Numbered from the stretch's first letter, positions 1-8,322 are shown. The stretch: DNA of 64,000 nucleotides from DSFO01 sp041640715 (GCA_041640715.1 JBEPZU010000004.1:1-64000), one strand, 5' to 3'. The notes: generated by a model from the sequence alone, not told the origin. Numbers and translations: made by a program.

Positions 1-2
1 GA

Positions 3-146
3 ACTTTAAGGAGAGGTAAGCATCATCCTAACTGCGGTTGCGATTTAGTTAATTACAAAGGAGGGAATTCAACGCTAATAGAAGGCTGTGGCTGCTCAGT
101 TATACATAGCTCCAAAACAGGACAAGCAACGGTTTCTGCAAGTTAA
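3..146 (+). CDS. C-terminal end of a Cys-rich protein (partial)
   Basis: An open frame enters from the left edge and stops at TAA 144-146, giving the last 47 residues of a protein. It carries two CGC motifs (codons at 33-41 and 87-95) about 15 residues apart, which suggests a metal site, with basic and His residues before the first. The HerA-like gene follows 32 bases later on the same strand, so the two could share a transcript. I do not recognise the family. The frame alone is weak evidence, but the spaced Cys pairs argue for real coding. Confidence 0.5.
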   Translation, partial: TLRRGKHHPNCGCDLVNYKGGNSTLIEGCGCSVIHSSKTGQATVSAS

Positions 147-178
147 TTAGGTTTTAATTTTCTTTTTTAATTATTTTC

Positions 179-1240
179 GTGATAAGATTAGGTATTATAA
201 AGGATGATGGAGAAATTTTAAAAATAGATCCTAGAAATCTCAGAAGACACCTATGCGTTTTTGGTATGACTGGAACAGGGAAATCGACCACATTGAGCAT
301 TCTTGCATATGAATTATATAGAGAAGGAATACCTAGCGTGATAATAGATAGAACAGGAGAATTTAGGAATAAAATCACCAAAATAGGAAAAATATATTCC
401 CCAGACGAGAATCTATCATTATCTCCTTTTCAACTTTGGAATGATGACCCCATAGAGGAAAGAATACAGAAACAAGTTTGGCTATTAGAAGAATTTTGCA
501 AAATTACATGGTCAGAAGGACTATCTCCTCTGCAAATTAGACTCCTCAGCCAAGCTCTTTATAGGAACATTTCTCTAGGAGAAATTAGCTTCCAGTCTTT
601 GATAGAAGAAAGTAGGAGAATAGCAAAAGAAGAATTAAGATTATGGATCGAAGCTGCAGAGGCGTTAGCTTCAAGATTTGGTATTTTCACAGTAGGTAAG
701 TTCAAAAAGGCTTTTAGAGAGAATCATGAAGAACTGGAAGGATTTTTCAAGAATGGAATAAACATCATAGATCTATCGAGCTTAGAACACGAAGCACCTA
801 AAAATCTCTTCTCGATGATATTGATCACCTTACTTATGCTTAAACTTAAAAAAAGAGGATTTACCGATGGTTTGAGAATTGTATTAATGATAGATGAAGC
901 CCATAACATAGCAAACAAGAACGTAAAATATGGTTTAGTTGAGAAATTAGCTATGGAGATGAGGAAATATGGGCTTGGTTTGGTGATTTCATCCCCAAAC
1001 CCTTCAGAGATAAGCAACAATATACTCTCGAACGCTGGTACGTTAATAATACATCAAATGTTCAGCGGTTATGAAGCAGACGTGATAAAAAAGTACTTGG
1101 GTTCTAGTAGTTATCATTCGGTTTTAGAAGAAGTATTGTGTAAGCTAAATGTAGGAGAAGCCTTCATAAGAACACCTAATAACACAGATGGAATCGTAGT
1201 AAAAATAGGTATAAATGAGCATTATGAATTGATTAGTTGA
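179..1240 (+). CDS. HerA/DUF87-type P-loop ATPase
   Basis: This 353-residue ATPase is of the FtsK-HerA superfamily, whose members form hexameric rings that translocate DNA, often with the nuclease NurA in end resection. Walker A is GMTGTGKST at residues 29-37 and Walker B is IVLMIDEAHN at 234-243. A C-terminal region with SSPNPSEIS and an arginine-finger-like stretch follows. It is shorter than canonical HerA (about 500 residues) and lacks most of the N-terminal HAS-barrel, so it may be a stand-alone HerA-like ATPase. The start is GTG. The next gene begins one base after its stop. No NurA is visible beside it; the upstream gene is only partly in the window. Confidence 0.85.
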   Translation: MIRLGIIKDDGEILKIDPRNLRRHLCVFGMTGTGKSTTLSILAYELYREGIPSVIIDRTGEFRNKITKIGKIYSPDENLSLSPFQLWNDDPIEERIQKQVWLLEEFCKITWSEGLSPLQIRLLSQALYRNISLGEISFQSLIEESRRIAKEELRLWIEAAEALASRFGIFTVGKFKKAFRENHEELEGFFKNGINIIDLSSLEHEAPKNLFSMILITLLMLKLKKRGFTDGLRIVLMIDEAHNIANKNVKYGLVEKLAMEMRKYGLGLVISSPNPSEISNNILSNAGTLIIHQMFSGYEADVIKKYLGSSSYHSVLEEVLCKLNVGEAFIRTPNNTDGIVVKIGINEHYELIS

Positions 1241-1241
1241 A

Positions 1242-1766
1242 ATGGATAATTTTTTCGAAATATCAAACCTTAAGCTAGAGAAAGAAAAAGTGAAAGTAGG
1301 AGAAAAAATTAGACTATTTATATCCTTTGTTTTGAACGGAGGAATAAGGAAAGTATTCAACCCAGACGTTTGGGATGAAGCTTACAAAAAGGGAGAAAGG
1401 AAATTTCTATTGAAGTATCTTGTAAAAATAAAGCTCAAAAAAGGAATATTCTCGAAGGAAATTTTAAAAGAGAAAGTGATAAGGAAAGCGGTATTCTTTT
1501 GGACTAGGAATCCTACGATAGATAGAAGAATATGGGTACTACTTGTATATGAAGACATGCAACCAAAGCTAATAACCAGCTTAGAAGAAATTCATGAAGA
1601 TTTTTTCAAGTTTGAGAAATTCTATGAACTCGACACAAGACTTTTAGGTAAAGGAAGACATACAATACAAGCCGAAGTTAGGGCAAAGTGGAGTAATTAC
1701 ACGTTCATAAAGGCGTCACAAGTCAAGGCTTCAAGTAACATAGTTGAGATAGAGTGCATAGAATGA
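1242..1766 (+). CDS. Hypothetical protein, HerA-linked
   Basis: A 174-residue protein that I do not recognise. The N-terminus (FEISNLKLEKEKVKVGEKI) and the later GKGRHTIQAEVRAKW have the alternating pattern of beta strands, like an Ig-like or arrestin-like sandwich, with a basic middle. There is no signal peptide or membrane segment. It sits between the HerA-like ATPase (one-base gap) and the next small gene (ATGA overlap), so the three are almost certainly cotranscribed and it may be an accessory factor of the ATPase. That role is inferred from context only. Confidence 0.7.
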   Translation: MDNFFEISNLKLEKEKVKVGEKIRLFISFVLNGGIRKVFNPDVWDEAYKKGERKFLLKYLVKIKLKKGIFSKEILKEKVIRKAVFFWTRNPTIDRRIWVLLVYEDMQPKLITSLEEIHEDFFKFEKFYELDTRLLGKGRHTIQAEVRAKWSNYTFIKASQVKASSNIVEIECIE

Positions 1767-2038
1767 TTTTCAAGAAAAAGTTAGAAGCCACATTCGGAAG
1801 CGATTTCGCTATGGAAAAAGCTGAAGAAAGACTTTTAAAAATGGGGCTTAAGTCCGAGAGAAAACCTCCTATAAAATTAATAATATACGTGAAAAAGAAA
1901 GAAGAAATAGAAAAGGTCAGGAGGATAGTCTCTGAAAGTTTAGGATACTTGGAACCGATAGAAACTTTCAGAGATAAACTAATAGTAAAACTCTCCGCGA
2001 TCCTTTATTTCGTTTTGCGAAGAAGTAAGAAGAAATGA
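1763..2038 (+). CDS. Small basic hypothetical protein
   Basis: A 91-residue, strongly basic protein ending in RRSKKK; family unknown. I chose the ATG at 1763 because it overlaps the upstream stop as ATGA, a common coupling in this genome; an in-frame GTG at 1754 would add three residues. The sequence reads as helix-strand-helix with a lysine-rich middle and a hydrophobic stretch (LSAILYFVL) before the basic tail, so nucleic-acid or membrane-surface contact is possible. It is the third gene of the HerA-like operon. Confidence 0.65.
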   Translation: MIFKKKLEATFGSDFAMEKAEERLLKMGLKSERKPPIKLIIYVKKKEEIEKVRRIVSESLGYLEPIETFRDKLIVKLSAILYFVLRRSKKK

Positions 2039-2167
2039 TCAAGATTCGTCTTCTACGACTTCTACAATCGAATTACAGTTGGTGCAAAAAGGATATTCGT
2101 TGAAGTGCAATACAGGATCCTTAACGAATACTCTGATCTCAGAATTACAGTACTTACATCTTAACAT
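2039..2167 (-). CDS. 42-residue zinc-ribbon protein
   Basis: The minus strand encodes a short frame starting MLRCKYCNSEI and later PFCTNCNS, so two CxxC pairs separated by about 21 residues form a complete zinc ribbon, followed by an acidic tail. The stop meets the convergent upstream operon with no gap, and the start lies 12 bases downstream of the thiL stop on the same strand, so it is probably cotranscribed with thiL. Role unknown; archaeal mini zinc ribbons often bind RNA or act in transcription or translation, but nothing here decides that. Confidence 0.7.
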   Translation of the reverse strand: MLRCKYCNSEIRVFVKDPVLHFNEYPFCTNCNSIVEVVEDES

Positions 2168-2179
2168 GATTATCTAGTA

Positions 2180-3160
2180 TTACTTCCAATATTTAAAATG
2201 TTCCCAACCTAAGCTGGTTATTTCGAAGTTCCTATTTTCATCAATATAACGAATACCCCTTCCTTCATAGGTTTTACCTATAACGCTGAAATCACAATTA
2301 TGACCCTCCAGGATACGCTCTATATCTTTGAGATTTCTCTCTGGAAATGTGAATAAAATTTCATATTCTTCTCCTCCTCGGTATAAAGCAAGCTCTAGAG
2401 GATCTAAATTTCTTTCTTTACAAAATTCTAACACTTCTCCATCTATAGGTATTTCGTTTATAATGAAACTCATACCATTTGCCTCGGCAAGTTGATTTAA
2501 AGAAATAGCTAGACCGTCGCTTATATCCATACATGAGGTGATGAAGGGCGAAATCGCTATCGCTTCTTTAATCCTGCCTTTTGGTCTGAATATTCTGTCA
2601 AGTGCTTTATCTTTTAAGCTGCTATTTAGATCTAAATTCTCAAAAATAGCTTTGAAACCCAGAGAATTTAAACCGAATTTCCCTGTTACTCCTATCAAGT
2701 CTCCTGTTCTAGCTCCTCTTCTTTCAACAATCTTATTGGCCGTACCAAAAGCAAAGCCTGCTACTGAAAACTCCTTTGAGGATGAAAGGTCGCCGCCCAT
2801 GTATATTGCTCCATTTTCATTCATAGCATCACAAGCTCCTTTTATGAGTTGTTTAAGGTCATCTATAGAGAAGTTCTCTGGTAAAGAAATCGCTAGAAGC
2901 ATGCCTATGGGCTTTGCTCCTTTACAAGCAATATCTGATAGATTAGCAATAACTATTTTCCATCCGAAATTGTAATAACCCATCATGTCTATATAGTCCG
3001 AATAATAATTGGCCACGTCTGTATGCAGAACTAAATAAAGATCCTTGTCAATTTTATAGAAAACGGAATCATCGTAAATCGGCTTGCTCCAATAATTCCC
3101 TATAATCTCATGGATCAATTCTATAATACTTCTTTCACCCAACTCTTTTACAACGCTCAT
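2180..3160 (-). CDS. thiL: Thiamine-monophosphate kinase
   Basis: ThiL phosphorylates thiamine monophosphate to the diphosphate cofactor with ATP, the last step of thiamine synthesis or salvage. The 326 residues match the family length. Seen are the N-terminal acidic metal site region (DDSVFYKI and LVLHTDVAN), the GGDLSSS motif typical of ThiL, ISDGLAISL, and YRGGEEYEILFTF near the C-terminus, all features of the AIR-synthase fold. A TATA-like AATTTATC (minus strand, about 3182-3190) lies some 25 bases before the ATG, fitting a leaderless transcript. The tiny zinc-ribbon gene follows. Confidence 0.93.
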   Translation of the reverse strand: MSVVKELGERSIIELIHEIIGNYWSKPIYDDSVFYKIDKDLYLVLHTDVANYYSDYIDMMGYYNFGWKIVIANLSDIACKGAKPIGMLLAISLPENFSIDDLKQLIKGACDAMNENGAIYMGGDLSSSKEFSVAGFAFGTANKIVERRGARTGDLIGVTGKFGLNSLGFKAIFENLDLNSSLKDKALDRIFRPKGRIKEAIAISPFITSCMDISDGLAISLNQLAEANGMSFIINEIPIDGEVLEFCKERNLDPLELALYRGGEEYEILFTFPERNLKDIERILEGHNCDFSVIGKTYEGRGIRYIDENRNFEITSLGWEHFKYWK

Positions 3161-3188
3161 TGAGATATAACTCAGACAAGATAAATTA

Positions 3189-3216
3189 ATGGATTATCTA
3201 AGAAGAATTAATCCAT
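3189..3216. promoter_or_regulatory. 8-bp inverted repeat upstream of thiL
   Basis: ATGGATTA (3189-3196) and TAATCCAT (3209-3216) form a perfect inverted repeat with a 12-base spacer, next to the putative thiL TATA box and between it and the tRNA-Thr promoter. It could be an operator for thiL; in AT-rich DNA it may also be chance. Confidence 0.3.
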
Positions 3217-3282
3217 GTCAAAACACCTATTTCAATTTATAAAAGCCTTAAGATTAATTTTGAGATAATATAGTTTGATATT

Positions 3283-3356
3283 GCCCCAGTAGCATAGCCA
3301 GGTAATGCGCCTGCCTCGTAAGCAGGAGATCGCGGGTTCAAATCCCGCCTGGGGCT
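3283..3356 (+). tRNA. tRNA-Thr (CGT)
   Basis: A complete intronless cloverleaf. The acceptor GCCCCAG pairs with CTGGGGC, the anticodon stem CCTGC/GCAGG closes loop CTCGTAA (anticodon CGT, reading ACG), and the T arm is GCGGG-TTCAAAT-CCCGC. The discriminator is T. No CCA is encoded. TTTATAAAAG at about 3236-3245 is a likely TATA box. Confidence 0.95.
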
Positions 3357-3510
3357 TGTAGAGCTGGAGTAATTCTTCATTAGTATTGACCTTGAAAATC
3401 CGGTTTTAATCGACCTAAACGAAATATCCTACATCAGTTACAGACCGATTCAAGTTGTTTCATCTTATTTTATGAAAAATTCAATGAATAGATGCTCGTT
3501 TTTCGTCCTT

Positions 3511-4338
3511 TTAATGATTCCTCAAATTAAGCGTATTATTTAGCCAATTCAAGGCTTCTATTATGAAGCTAGGTCCATGATGGGCTAAGAAATCATAAGG
3601 ACCTGGTGTTACGTAAAGTTTCCCTTCCTTCAAAGCTTTTAAATTAGACCATCCTCTTTTCTCGAATTTCCTCAAAATATCTTCTTTGCTTTCTTCACTG
3701 AACATCTTAGGTTCATATAATATAACATCAGGTTCTCTTTCTATAACCGCTCTGAAATCAGGTTCTAACCATTCGCTTGCTTCTCCTTGGAAGATGTTAA
3801 TATGACCCAAGAAATTTATGGCGTCAGTAATATAGCTATAGGCTCCAAAGGTAACCGGCATACCGAAATCTATTTCAATGTAGACCTTTAGTCTTGAAGA
3901 GCTAGGTTTCACTTTGTTTATTTCATTAAGCAATCTATATTGCAACTTTCTGGCCTCTTCATAATATCCAGCGACAAGCCCTACTTCGTGACATAAGTTT
4001 ACTATGCCAGATATGCTCGTAGGTAAAGGAGATGCGAATACGTTGAATTCCTTTGATAAATTTTTGGCGAATTCTCTTTGATAGCCAGTAGTAGTGAATA
4101 TTATATCTGGCTTGAGTGACCTAATCTTGTCTAGATTCGCCTTAGAATAGCTCCCTAGTATTTGTTTTTCTCTAGCTTCTTTAGGACGAACACAAAAAGC
4201 ACTAACACCTACTATCTTATCTCCAAGACCCATTAAAAACAAAGCCTCTGTAATAGCAGGGCTAAAACTTATTATCCTTTCACATCTATCTGGCAAATTA
4301 AGCTCTGTTTCGAGTGATTCGCAATACACTCGACGCAT
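3511..4338 (-). CDS. BtuF-like metal-chelate-binding protein without signal peptide
   Basis: A 275-residue protein of the class III periplasmic-binding fold (BtuF/FhuD family, which binds cobalamin, haem or iron siderophores for ABC import). Typical features are RIISFSPAITEALFLMG, GSYSKANLDKIRSLKPDIIF and a central helix followed by a second lobe. Unlike transport forms it starts directly with MRRVYCESLETEL: there is no signal peptide or lipobox, and no permease or transport ATPase gene adjoins it. It is divergent from sufC, with 53 bases between starts, and shares the ATAACA-N-TGTTAT operator. A cytoplasmic role in iron, haem or corrinoid handling or sensing is inferred. Confidence 0.8.
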   Translation of the reverse strand: MRRVYCESLETELNLPDRCERIISFSPAITEALFLMGLGDKIVGVSAFCVRPKEAREKQILGSYSKANLDKIRSLKPDIIFTTTGYQREFAKNLSKEFNVFASPLPTSISGIVNLCHEVGLVAGYYEEARKLQYRLLNEINKVKPSSSRLKVYIEIDFGMPVTFGAYSYITDAINFLGHINIFQGEASEWLEPDFRAVIEREPDVILYEPKMFSEESKEDILRKFEKRGWSNLKALKEGKLYVTPGPYDFLAHHGPSFIIEALNWLNNTLNLRNH

Positions 4339-4341
4339 ATT

Positions 4342-4354
4342 ATAACAATGTTAT
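4342..4354. promoter_or_regulatory. Operator-like inverted repeat, btuF-like/sufC promoter
   Basis: ATAACA-A-TGTTAT is a perfect 6-1-6 inverted repeat. It overlaps an AT-rich double TATA region (about 4351-4363) that can serve both directions: sufC begins at 4392 and the divergent btuF-like gene at 4338, each about 25-35 bases away. The same element occurs at 5153-5165. The position over the core promoter suggests a repressor site, probably tied to iron or iron-sulfur status. Confidence 0.65.
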
Positions 4355-4391
4355 ATTTATATTTAGGTTGATTTAAGAGTAAACATCGGAA

Positions 4392-5156
4392 ATGGTAGAT
4401 GTACTAACCATAGAGAATTTACATGTTGAAGTCGAAGGCAAAGAGATACTTAGGGACATAAACTTAGAAGTGAAAAGCAACGAAATTCATGCAATAATGG
4501 GTCCTAACGGTGCAGGAAAGAGCTCATTAGCTTTAGCTATAATGGGCCATCCGAGGTATAAGATAACTAAAGGAGATGTTAAAATAAATGGAGAAAGCAT
4601 CCTAGGTCTAACCACGGATAAAAGAGCGCAAAAGGGGCTGTTTATATCTTTACAATATCCAATCGGTTTGCAAGGAATAAGCTTATTCACTTTGATGAAA
4701 GCATCTTTAACGGCTCTTAGATACAAACCTGTTGAAGGACAAAAGGTCAATCTGCCTTTACTTCAGATAAAAAAAGAACTTGAAGAAAATCTCAAAAAAT
4801 TAGGCTTAGATGAAAGCTTTGTGAATAGATATGTCAATGAAGGCTTCTCTGGAGGAGAAAAGAAGAAAAGCGAAATAGTTCAAATGGCCTTAATAAAACC
4901 AAAATTTGCTATATTAGATGAAACTGATTCAGGTCTAGACATAGACGGAATAAAAATTGTTTCTAACGCTATCCTGGAAATAAGCAAACGTGAAATTGGT
5001 CTTGTCCTAATAACCCATTATAACAGAATATTGCAGTTCATAAGACCAGATTATGTTCACGTACTTATAGACGGAAGAATTGTTGAAAGCGGAAGTGCTG
5101 AGTTAGCTGACATCTTGGAACAAAAAGGTTACTATTGGTTAAAGCAGGAACTATAA
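4392..5156 (+). CDS. sufC: Fe-S cluster assembly ATPase SufC
   Basis: SufC is the ABC-type ATPase of the SufBCD scaffold, which builds iron-sulfur clusters in the cytoplasm. In 254 residues it shows Walker A GPNGAGKSS at 37-45, the signature FSGGEKKKSE at about 152-161 and Walker B FAILDETDSGLD from 172, with the ETDSGLD sequence that is specific to SufC. The start ATG lies about 30 bases past a TATA-like region, so the message is likely leaderless. sufB follows after 41 bases that contain a second copy of the operator and another TATA box, so sufB has its own promoter as well. Confidence 0.96.
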   Translation: MVDVLTIENLHVEVEGKEILRDINLEVKSNEIHAIMGPNGAGKSSLALAIMGHPRYKITKGDVKINGESILGLTTDKRAQKGLFISLQYPIGLQGISLFTLMKASLTALRYKPVEGQKVNLPLLQIKKELEENLKKLGLDESFVNRYVNEGFSGGEKKKSEIVQMALIKPKFAILDETDSGLDIDGIKIVSNAILEISKREIGLVLITHYNRILQFIRPDYVHVLIDGRIVESGSAELADILEQKGYYWLKQEL

Positions 5157-5165
5157 CAGTGTTAT
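5153..5165. promoter_or_regulatory. Second operator-like inverted repeat, sufB promoter
   Basis: ATAACA-G-TGTTAT differs from the 4342-4354 element only at the central base. It overlaps the last bases of sufC and abuts the TATA-like GTTTATATAC (about 5165-5174), 24 bases before the sufB ATG at 5198. Two near-identical 13-mers in the same place relative to TATA, at two promoters of one pathway, support a shared regulator. Confidence 0.65.
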
Positions 5166-5197
5166 GTTTATATACTCGATGAATGAGGTTTTTATAG

Positions 5198-6595
5198 ATG
5201 ACTAAGGTCGAATTAAGTTTTGACTATAGTAAATACAACTTTAGGGATATCGTAGATTATGAAGTCAAGTTCCCCAAAGGTTTGTCTGAAGAGATCGTGA
5301 GGGAAATATCAAGAATAAAGAATGAACCTTCATGGATGGAAGAGTTCAGAGTTAAGGCTTATAGAATCTTCTTAGAAAAACCAATGCCTACTTGGGGAGT
5401 AGACTTATCCAGTTTAAATTTCGATGAATTTTATTACTTTGCAAGGCCTACTAGTAAGAAAGGAAGAAGTTGGGAAGAAGTACCAGAATATATAAAGAGG
5501 ACGTTTGAAGCCTTAGGTATTCCTGAAGCAGAAAGGAAATTCTTAGCAGGGGTTGGAGCACAATACGAATCTGAAGTGGTATATCACAATGTAAGGAAAG
5601 AATTGGAGAAAAAAGGTGTTATATTCGTAGATACAGATACTGCGGTTAAAGAATATCCTGAAATTGTTAAGAAATACTTCGGAACTGTAGTACCACCCAA
5701 CGATAATAAACTTGCAGCTCTAAACTCAGCAGTATGGAGCGGAGGTTCTTTCATATATGTACCTGAAGGAGTCAAAGTAGAATTACCCTTGCAAGCATAT
5801 TTCAGAATAAACGCACAAAACATCGGTCAGTTCGAGAGGACATTAATAATAGCTGAACCATACAGCGAGGTTCATTACATAGAAGGATGTACAGCGCCTA
5901 TTTACGCTTCAAGCTCATTACATGCTGCCGTAGTCGAAATCATTGCTAAGAAAGGAGCAAAAGTTCGCTACACTACTATTCAAAACTGGTCTGTAGATGT
6001 TTATAACTTAGTAACTAAGAGAGCCCATGCCTATGAAGAAGCTACAGTTGAATGGGTAGATGCGAATATAGGGAGCAAAGCCACGATGAAATATCCTTCT
6101 ATCTACTTGCTAGGGAAATACGCAAGAGGAGAAGTATTGTCGGTTGCCTTTGCAGGTAAAGGTCAACACCAAGATACAGGTGCAAAGGCTATACATCTTG
6201 CACCTTATACTTCATCTAGGATAACTGCTAAGTCTGTTTCTAAAGATGGAGGGAGAACTACTTATAGAGGATTAGTGCATGTAGCAAAAGGAGCACGAGG
6301 AGTAAAGTCTAGCGTGAGATGCGATGCTCTTTTGTTGGATGAAAAATCTAAGACTGATACCTATCCTTATAATGAAATAATGGAAGACGATGCTACTGTT
6401 ACCCATGAAGCTACAGTAGGAAAGATAAGCGATGACCAGCTCTTCTATTTAATGTCAAGAGGAATTTCAGAAACCGAAGCTTTAAATATGATCGTCCTAG
6501 GGTTCTTCGAACCTTTCATAAAAGAATTACCCATGGAATATGCAGTGGAGATGAACAGGCTATTAAGACTTGAAATGACAGGTTCTGTAGGTTAA
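5198..6595 (+). CDS. sufB: Fe-S cluster assembly scaffold SufB
   Basis: SufB is the main scaffold subunit on which nascent iron-sulfur clusters form together with SufC and SufD. The 465 residues match the family. Landmarks are the N-terminal PSWMEEFRVKAY, WSGGSFIYVPEGV, the right-handed beta-helix core, SSVRCDALLLD with the conserved Cys, ATVTHEATVGK, and the C-terminal SRGISETEA with FFEPFIKELP. The start follows a TATA box plus operator with almost no leader. The sufD-like gene follows after 18 bases. Confidence 0.97.
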   Translation: MTKVELSFDYSKYNFRDIVDYEVKFPKGLSEEIVREISRIKNEPSWMEEFRVKAYRIFLEKPMPTWGVDLSSLNFDEFYYFARPTSKKGRSWEEVPEYIKRTFEALGIPEAERKFLAGVGAQYESEVVYHNVRKELEKKGVIFVDTDTAVKEYPEIVKKYFGTVVPPNDNKLAALNSAVWSGGSFIYVPEGVKVELPLQAYFRINAQNIGQFERTLIIAEPYSEVHYIEGCTAPIYASSSLHAAVVEIIAKKGAKVRYTTIQNWSVDVYNLVTKRAHAYEEATVEWVDANIGSKATMKYPSIYLLGKYARGEVLSVAFAGKGQHQDTGAKAIHLAPYTSSRITAKSVSKDGGRTTYRGLVHVAKGARGVKSSVRCDALLLDEKSKTDTYPYNEIMEDDATVTHEATVGKISDDQLFYLMSRGISETEALNMIVLGFFEPFIKELPMEYAVEMNRLLRLEMTGSVG

Positions 6596-6613
6596 GAAAC
6601 TCTTATAATATCC

Positions 6614-8014
6614 ATGAATTTTTTAAATTTAGATTCTAGAATTATAAAGGAAATAAGCTATCACACAAAAGAAATTCCTTGGTTAAGCGAAATTAGGTAC
6701 AAAGCATGGAATATCTTTGAAAAGCTACCCATAGAAACTTCTCCTCTCTACATAAAGCATTATGATTTTTCTAGGATAAATCTATTAGATGCCAAACTGA
6801 ATCTGAAGGAAGAAAGACGTTCCTTTGAAGAGATCGATTCGATTCTTAAAGAAATAGAATTGCTACCCTACGTTTGTACCATAGATGGTAAAGTGTATAG
6901 AACAAACGTACCAAAGCCTTTGAAAGAGAAAGGATTAATCATCAGAGAAATAGATGAAATGCTTAGAGATGAAGAGGATTTGAAGAAACTTATCAATTTA
7001 AAGGTATTAAACCACGAAGAAGATAAGTTCATAGCATTGAATGATGCACTCTTCAACTCTGGATTCTACATTAGAATCCCGAGCGGGGTGATACTCAAGC
7101 TACCTATTAGGATAATCAATTTCCAAACAGAAGAAGGAAACTTGAATTTCATAAAAAACTTCATAGAAATAGGCCAAGATGCTAGGTTAACTATAATAGA
7201 AGAGAATTATTCCCTGAAAAAAGATAATAAGCAAACTCTAATTAGCGTTAATTTAAACTTAGTTCTTAGAGAAGCAGCTGAAGTTGAATATATTTCCATA
7301 AATGATCTCAACAACGAAGTCAATTTCTTCGTTAATAGGAGAGCTTCATGTTACAAGGATTCTAAAGTAACATGGGTTGTATTGAACTTCGGAGGTTTGG
7401 TTACTAGAATTAAGACCGATAATGCGATGAATGGAGAAGGAGTTATAGCAAACATGAATGAAATAGTGGTTGGTGATTCAAAGCAAGTATTCGATTTAAC
7501 AACCTATTTATCCCACAATGCTCCTTTCACGAAAGGAGTTTCGATGACAAAAGGAGTGTTGAAAGATGAAGCAAGGGCTTTATTTAAAGGAATGATAAAG
7601 ATATTGGAAAATGCCAAGAATGCTGATGCGTATTTGGCTGAGCACGCAATGATATTGAACAGGGGAGCTAGGGCTGATTCTATACCTGGATTGGAAATAA
7701 AAAACAACGAAGTTAGAGCAACACATTCTGCTTCCGTGGCCCAAATAGATGAGGAGCAAATATTCTATCTCATGAGTCGAGGTATGAGTGAAGAAGAAGC
7801 TAAGAAATTATTGACACTTGCTTTCTTCCAACCTTTGATCGATCAAATACCTGCAGAACAAATAAAAGAAGAAATCATCTCCTTGATAGAATATAAACTC
7901 GAGAAAAAAGAAAGAAGTTTAAAGGAGAAGTTCATAGTGACTGAGGAATTAAAAGAAATAAAAACGATCTCTCCTGAGAAATTATTCGAGACCCACTATA
8001 AATATAGGAAATGA
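6614..8014 (+). CDS. sufD: SufD-like Fe-S assembly protein
   Basis: A 466-residue paralogue of SufB, probably the SufD partner of the SufB-SufC-SufD complex, used in iron acquisition and cluster assembly. It keeps IPWLSEIRYKAWN near the start, SGFYIRIPSGVILKLP, the beta-helix core, ATHSASVAQ with the conserved His, and SRGMSEEEAKKLL with FFQPLIDQIP. It lacks the Cys-containing VRCDALLLD segment of SufB and has AEHAMILNRGARAD instead, as expected for SufD. It has a longer lysine-rich C-terminal tail, and its last four bases overlap the Rieske gene. Confidence 0.9.
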   Translation: MNFLNLDSRIIKEISYHTKEIPWLSEIRYKAWNIFEKLPIETSPLYIKHYDFSRINLLDAKLNLKEERRSFEEIDSILKEIELLPYVCTIDGKVYRTNVPKPLKEKGLIIREIDEMLRDEEDLKKLINLKVLNHEEDKFIALNDALFNSGFYIRIPSGVILKLPIRIINFQTEEGNLNFIKNFIEIGQDARLTIIEENYSLKKDNKQTLISVNLNLVLREAAEVEYISINDLNNEVNFFVNRRASCYKDSKVTWVVLNFGGLVTRIKTDNAMNGEGVIANMNEIVVGDSKQVFDLTTYLSHNAPFTKGVSMTKGVLKDEARALFKGMIKILENAKNADAYLAEHAMILNRGARADSIPGLEIKNNEVRATHSASVAQIDEEQIFYLMSRGMSEEEAKKLLTLAFFQPLIDQIPAEQIKEEIISLIEYKLEKKERSLKEKFIVTEELKEIKTISPEKLFETHYKYRK

Positions 8015-8322
8015 AATCAAAGCTAGTGAAGCTTTGCAACTTAAAAGATCTTAATAATGAAGAAATAAAGGGATTTGATATAGGATCTGAACATTTAATA
8101 GCTATCAAGAAAGGATCCCAGGTTTTCGTTCTTGAAGGAATATGCACACACGAATACGCAGATCTAGCCAATGGCTTCTTGATAGAAGATAGGGTGATAT
8201 GCCCATTGCACCTTTCACAATTCGATATTAAAACCGGAGAGGTACTTAATCCCCCTGCTGAAAGACGGCTTAAGGTTTATAAAACTAGGATAATAGGAGA
8301 GGAAGTATATATTGAAGTTTAA
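8011..8322 (+). CDS. Rieske-type [2Fe-2S] ferredoxin
   Basis: A 103-residue Rieske protein. The two cluster-binding motifs are CTH (residues about 48-50) and CPLHLSQF (about 66-73), separated by the usual spacing; the mid-section IKTGEVLNPPAERRLKVY is typical of oxygenase-type Rieske ferredoxins. There is no membrane anchor, so it is soluble. The ATG overlaps the sufD stop (ATGA). Rieske ferredoxins also occur in actinobacterial suf operons, so an electron-transfer role in cluster assembly is plausible; that role is inferred. Confidence 0.93.
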   Translation: MKSKLVKLCNLKDLNNEEIKGFDIGSEHLIAIKKGSQVFVLEGICTHEYADLANGFLIEDRVICPLHLSQFDIKTGEVLNPPAERRLKVYKTRIIGEEVYIEV

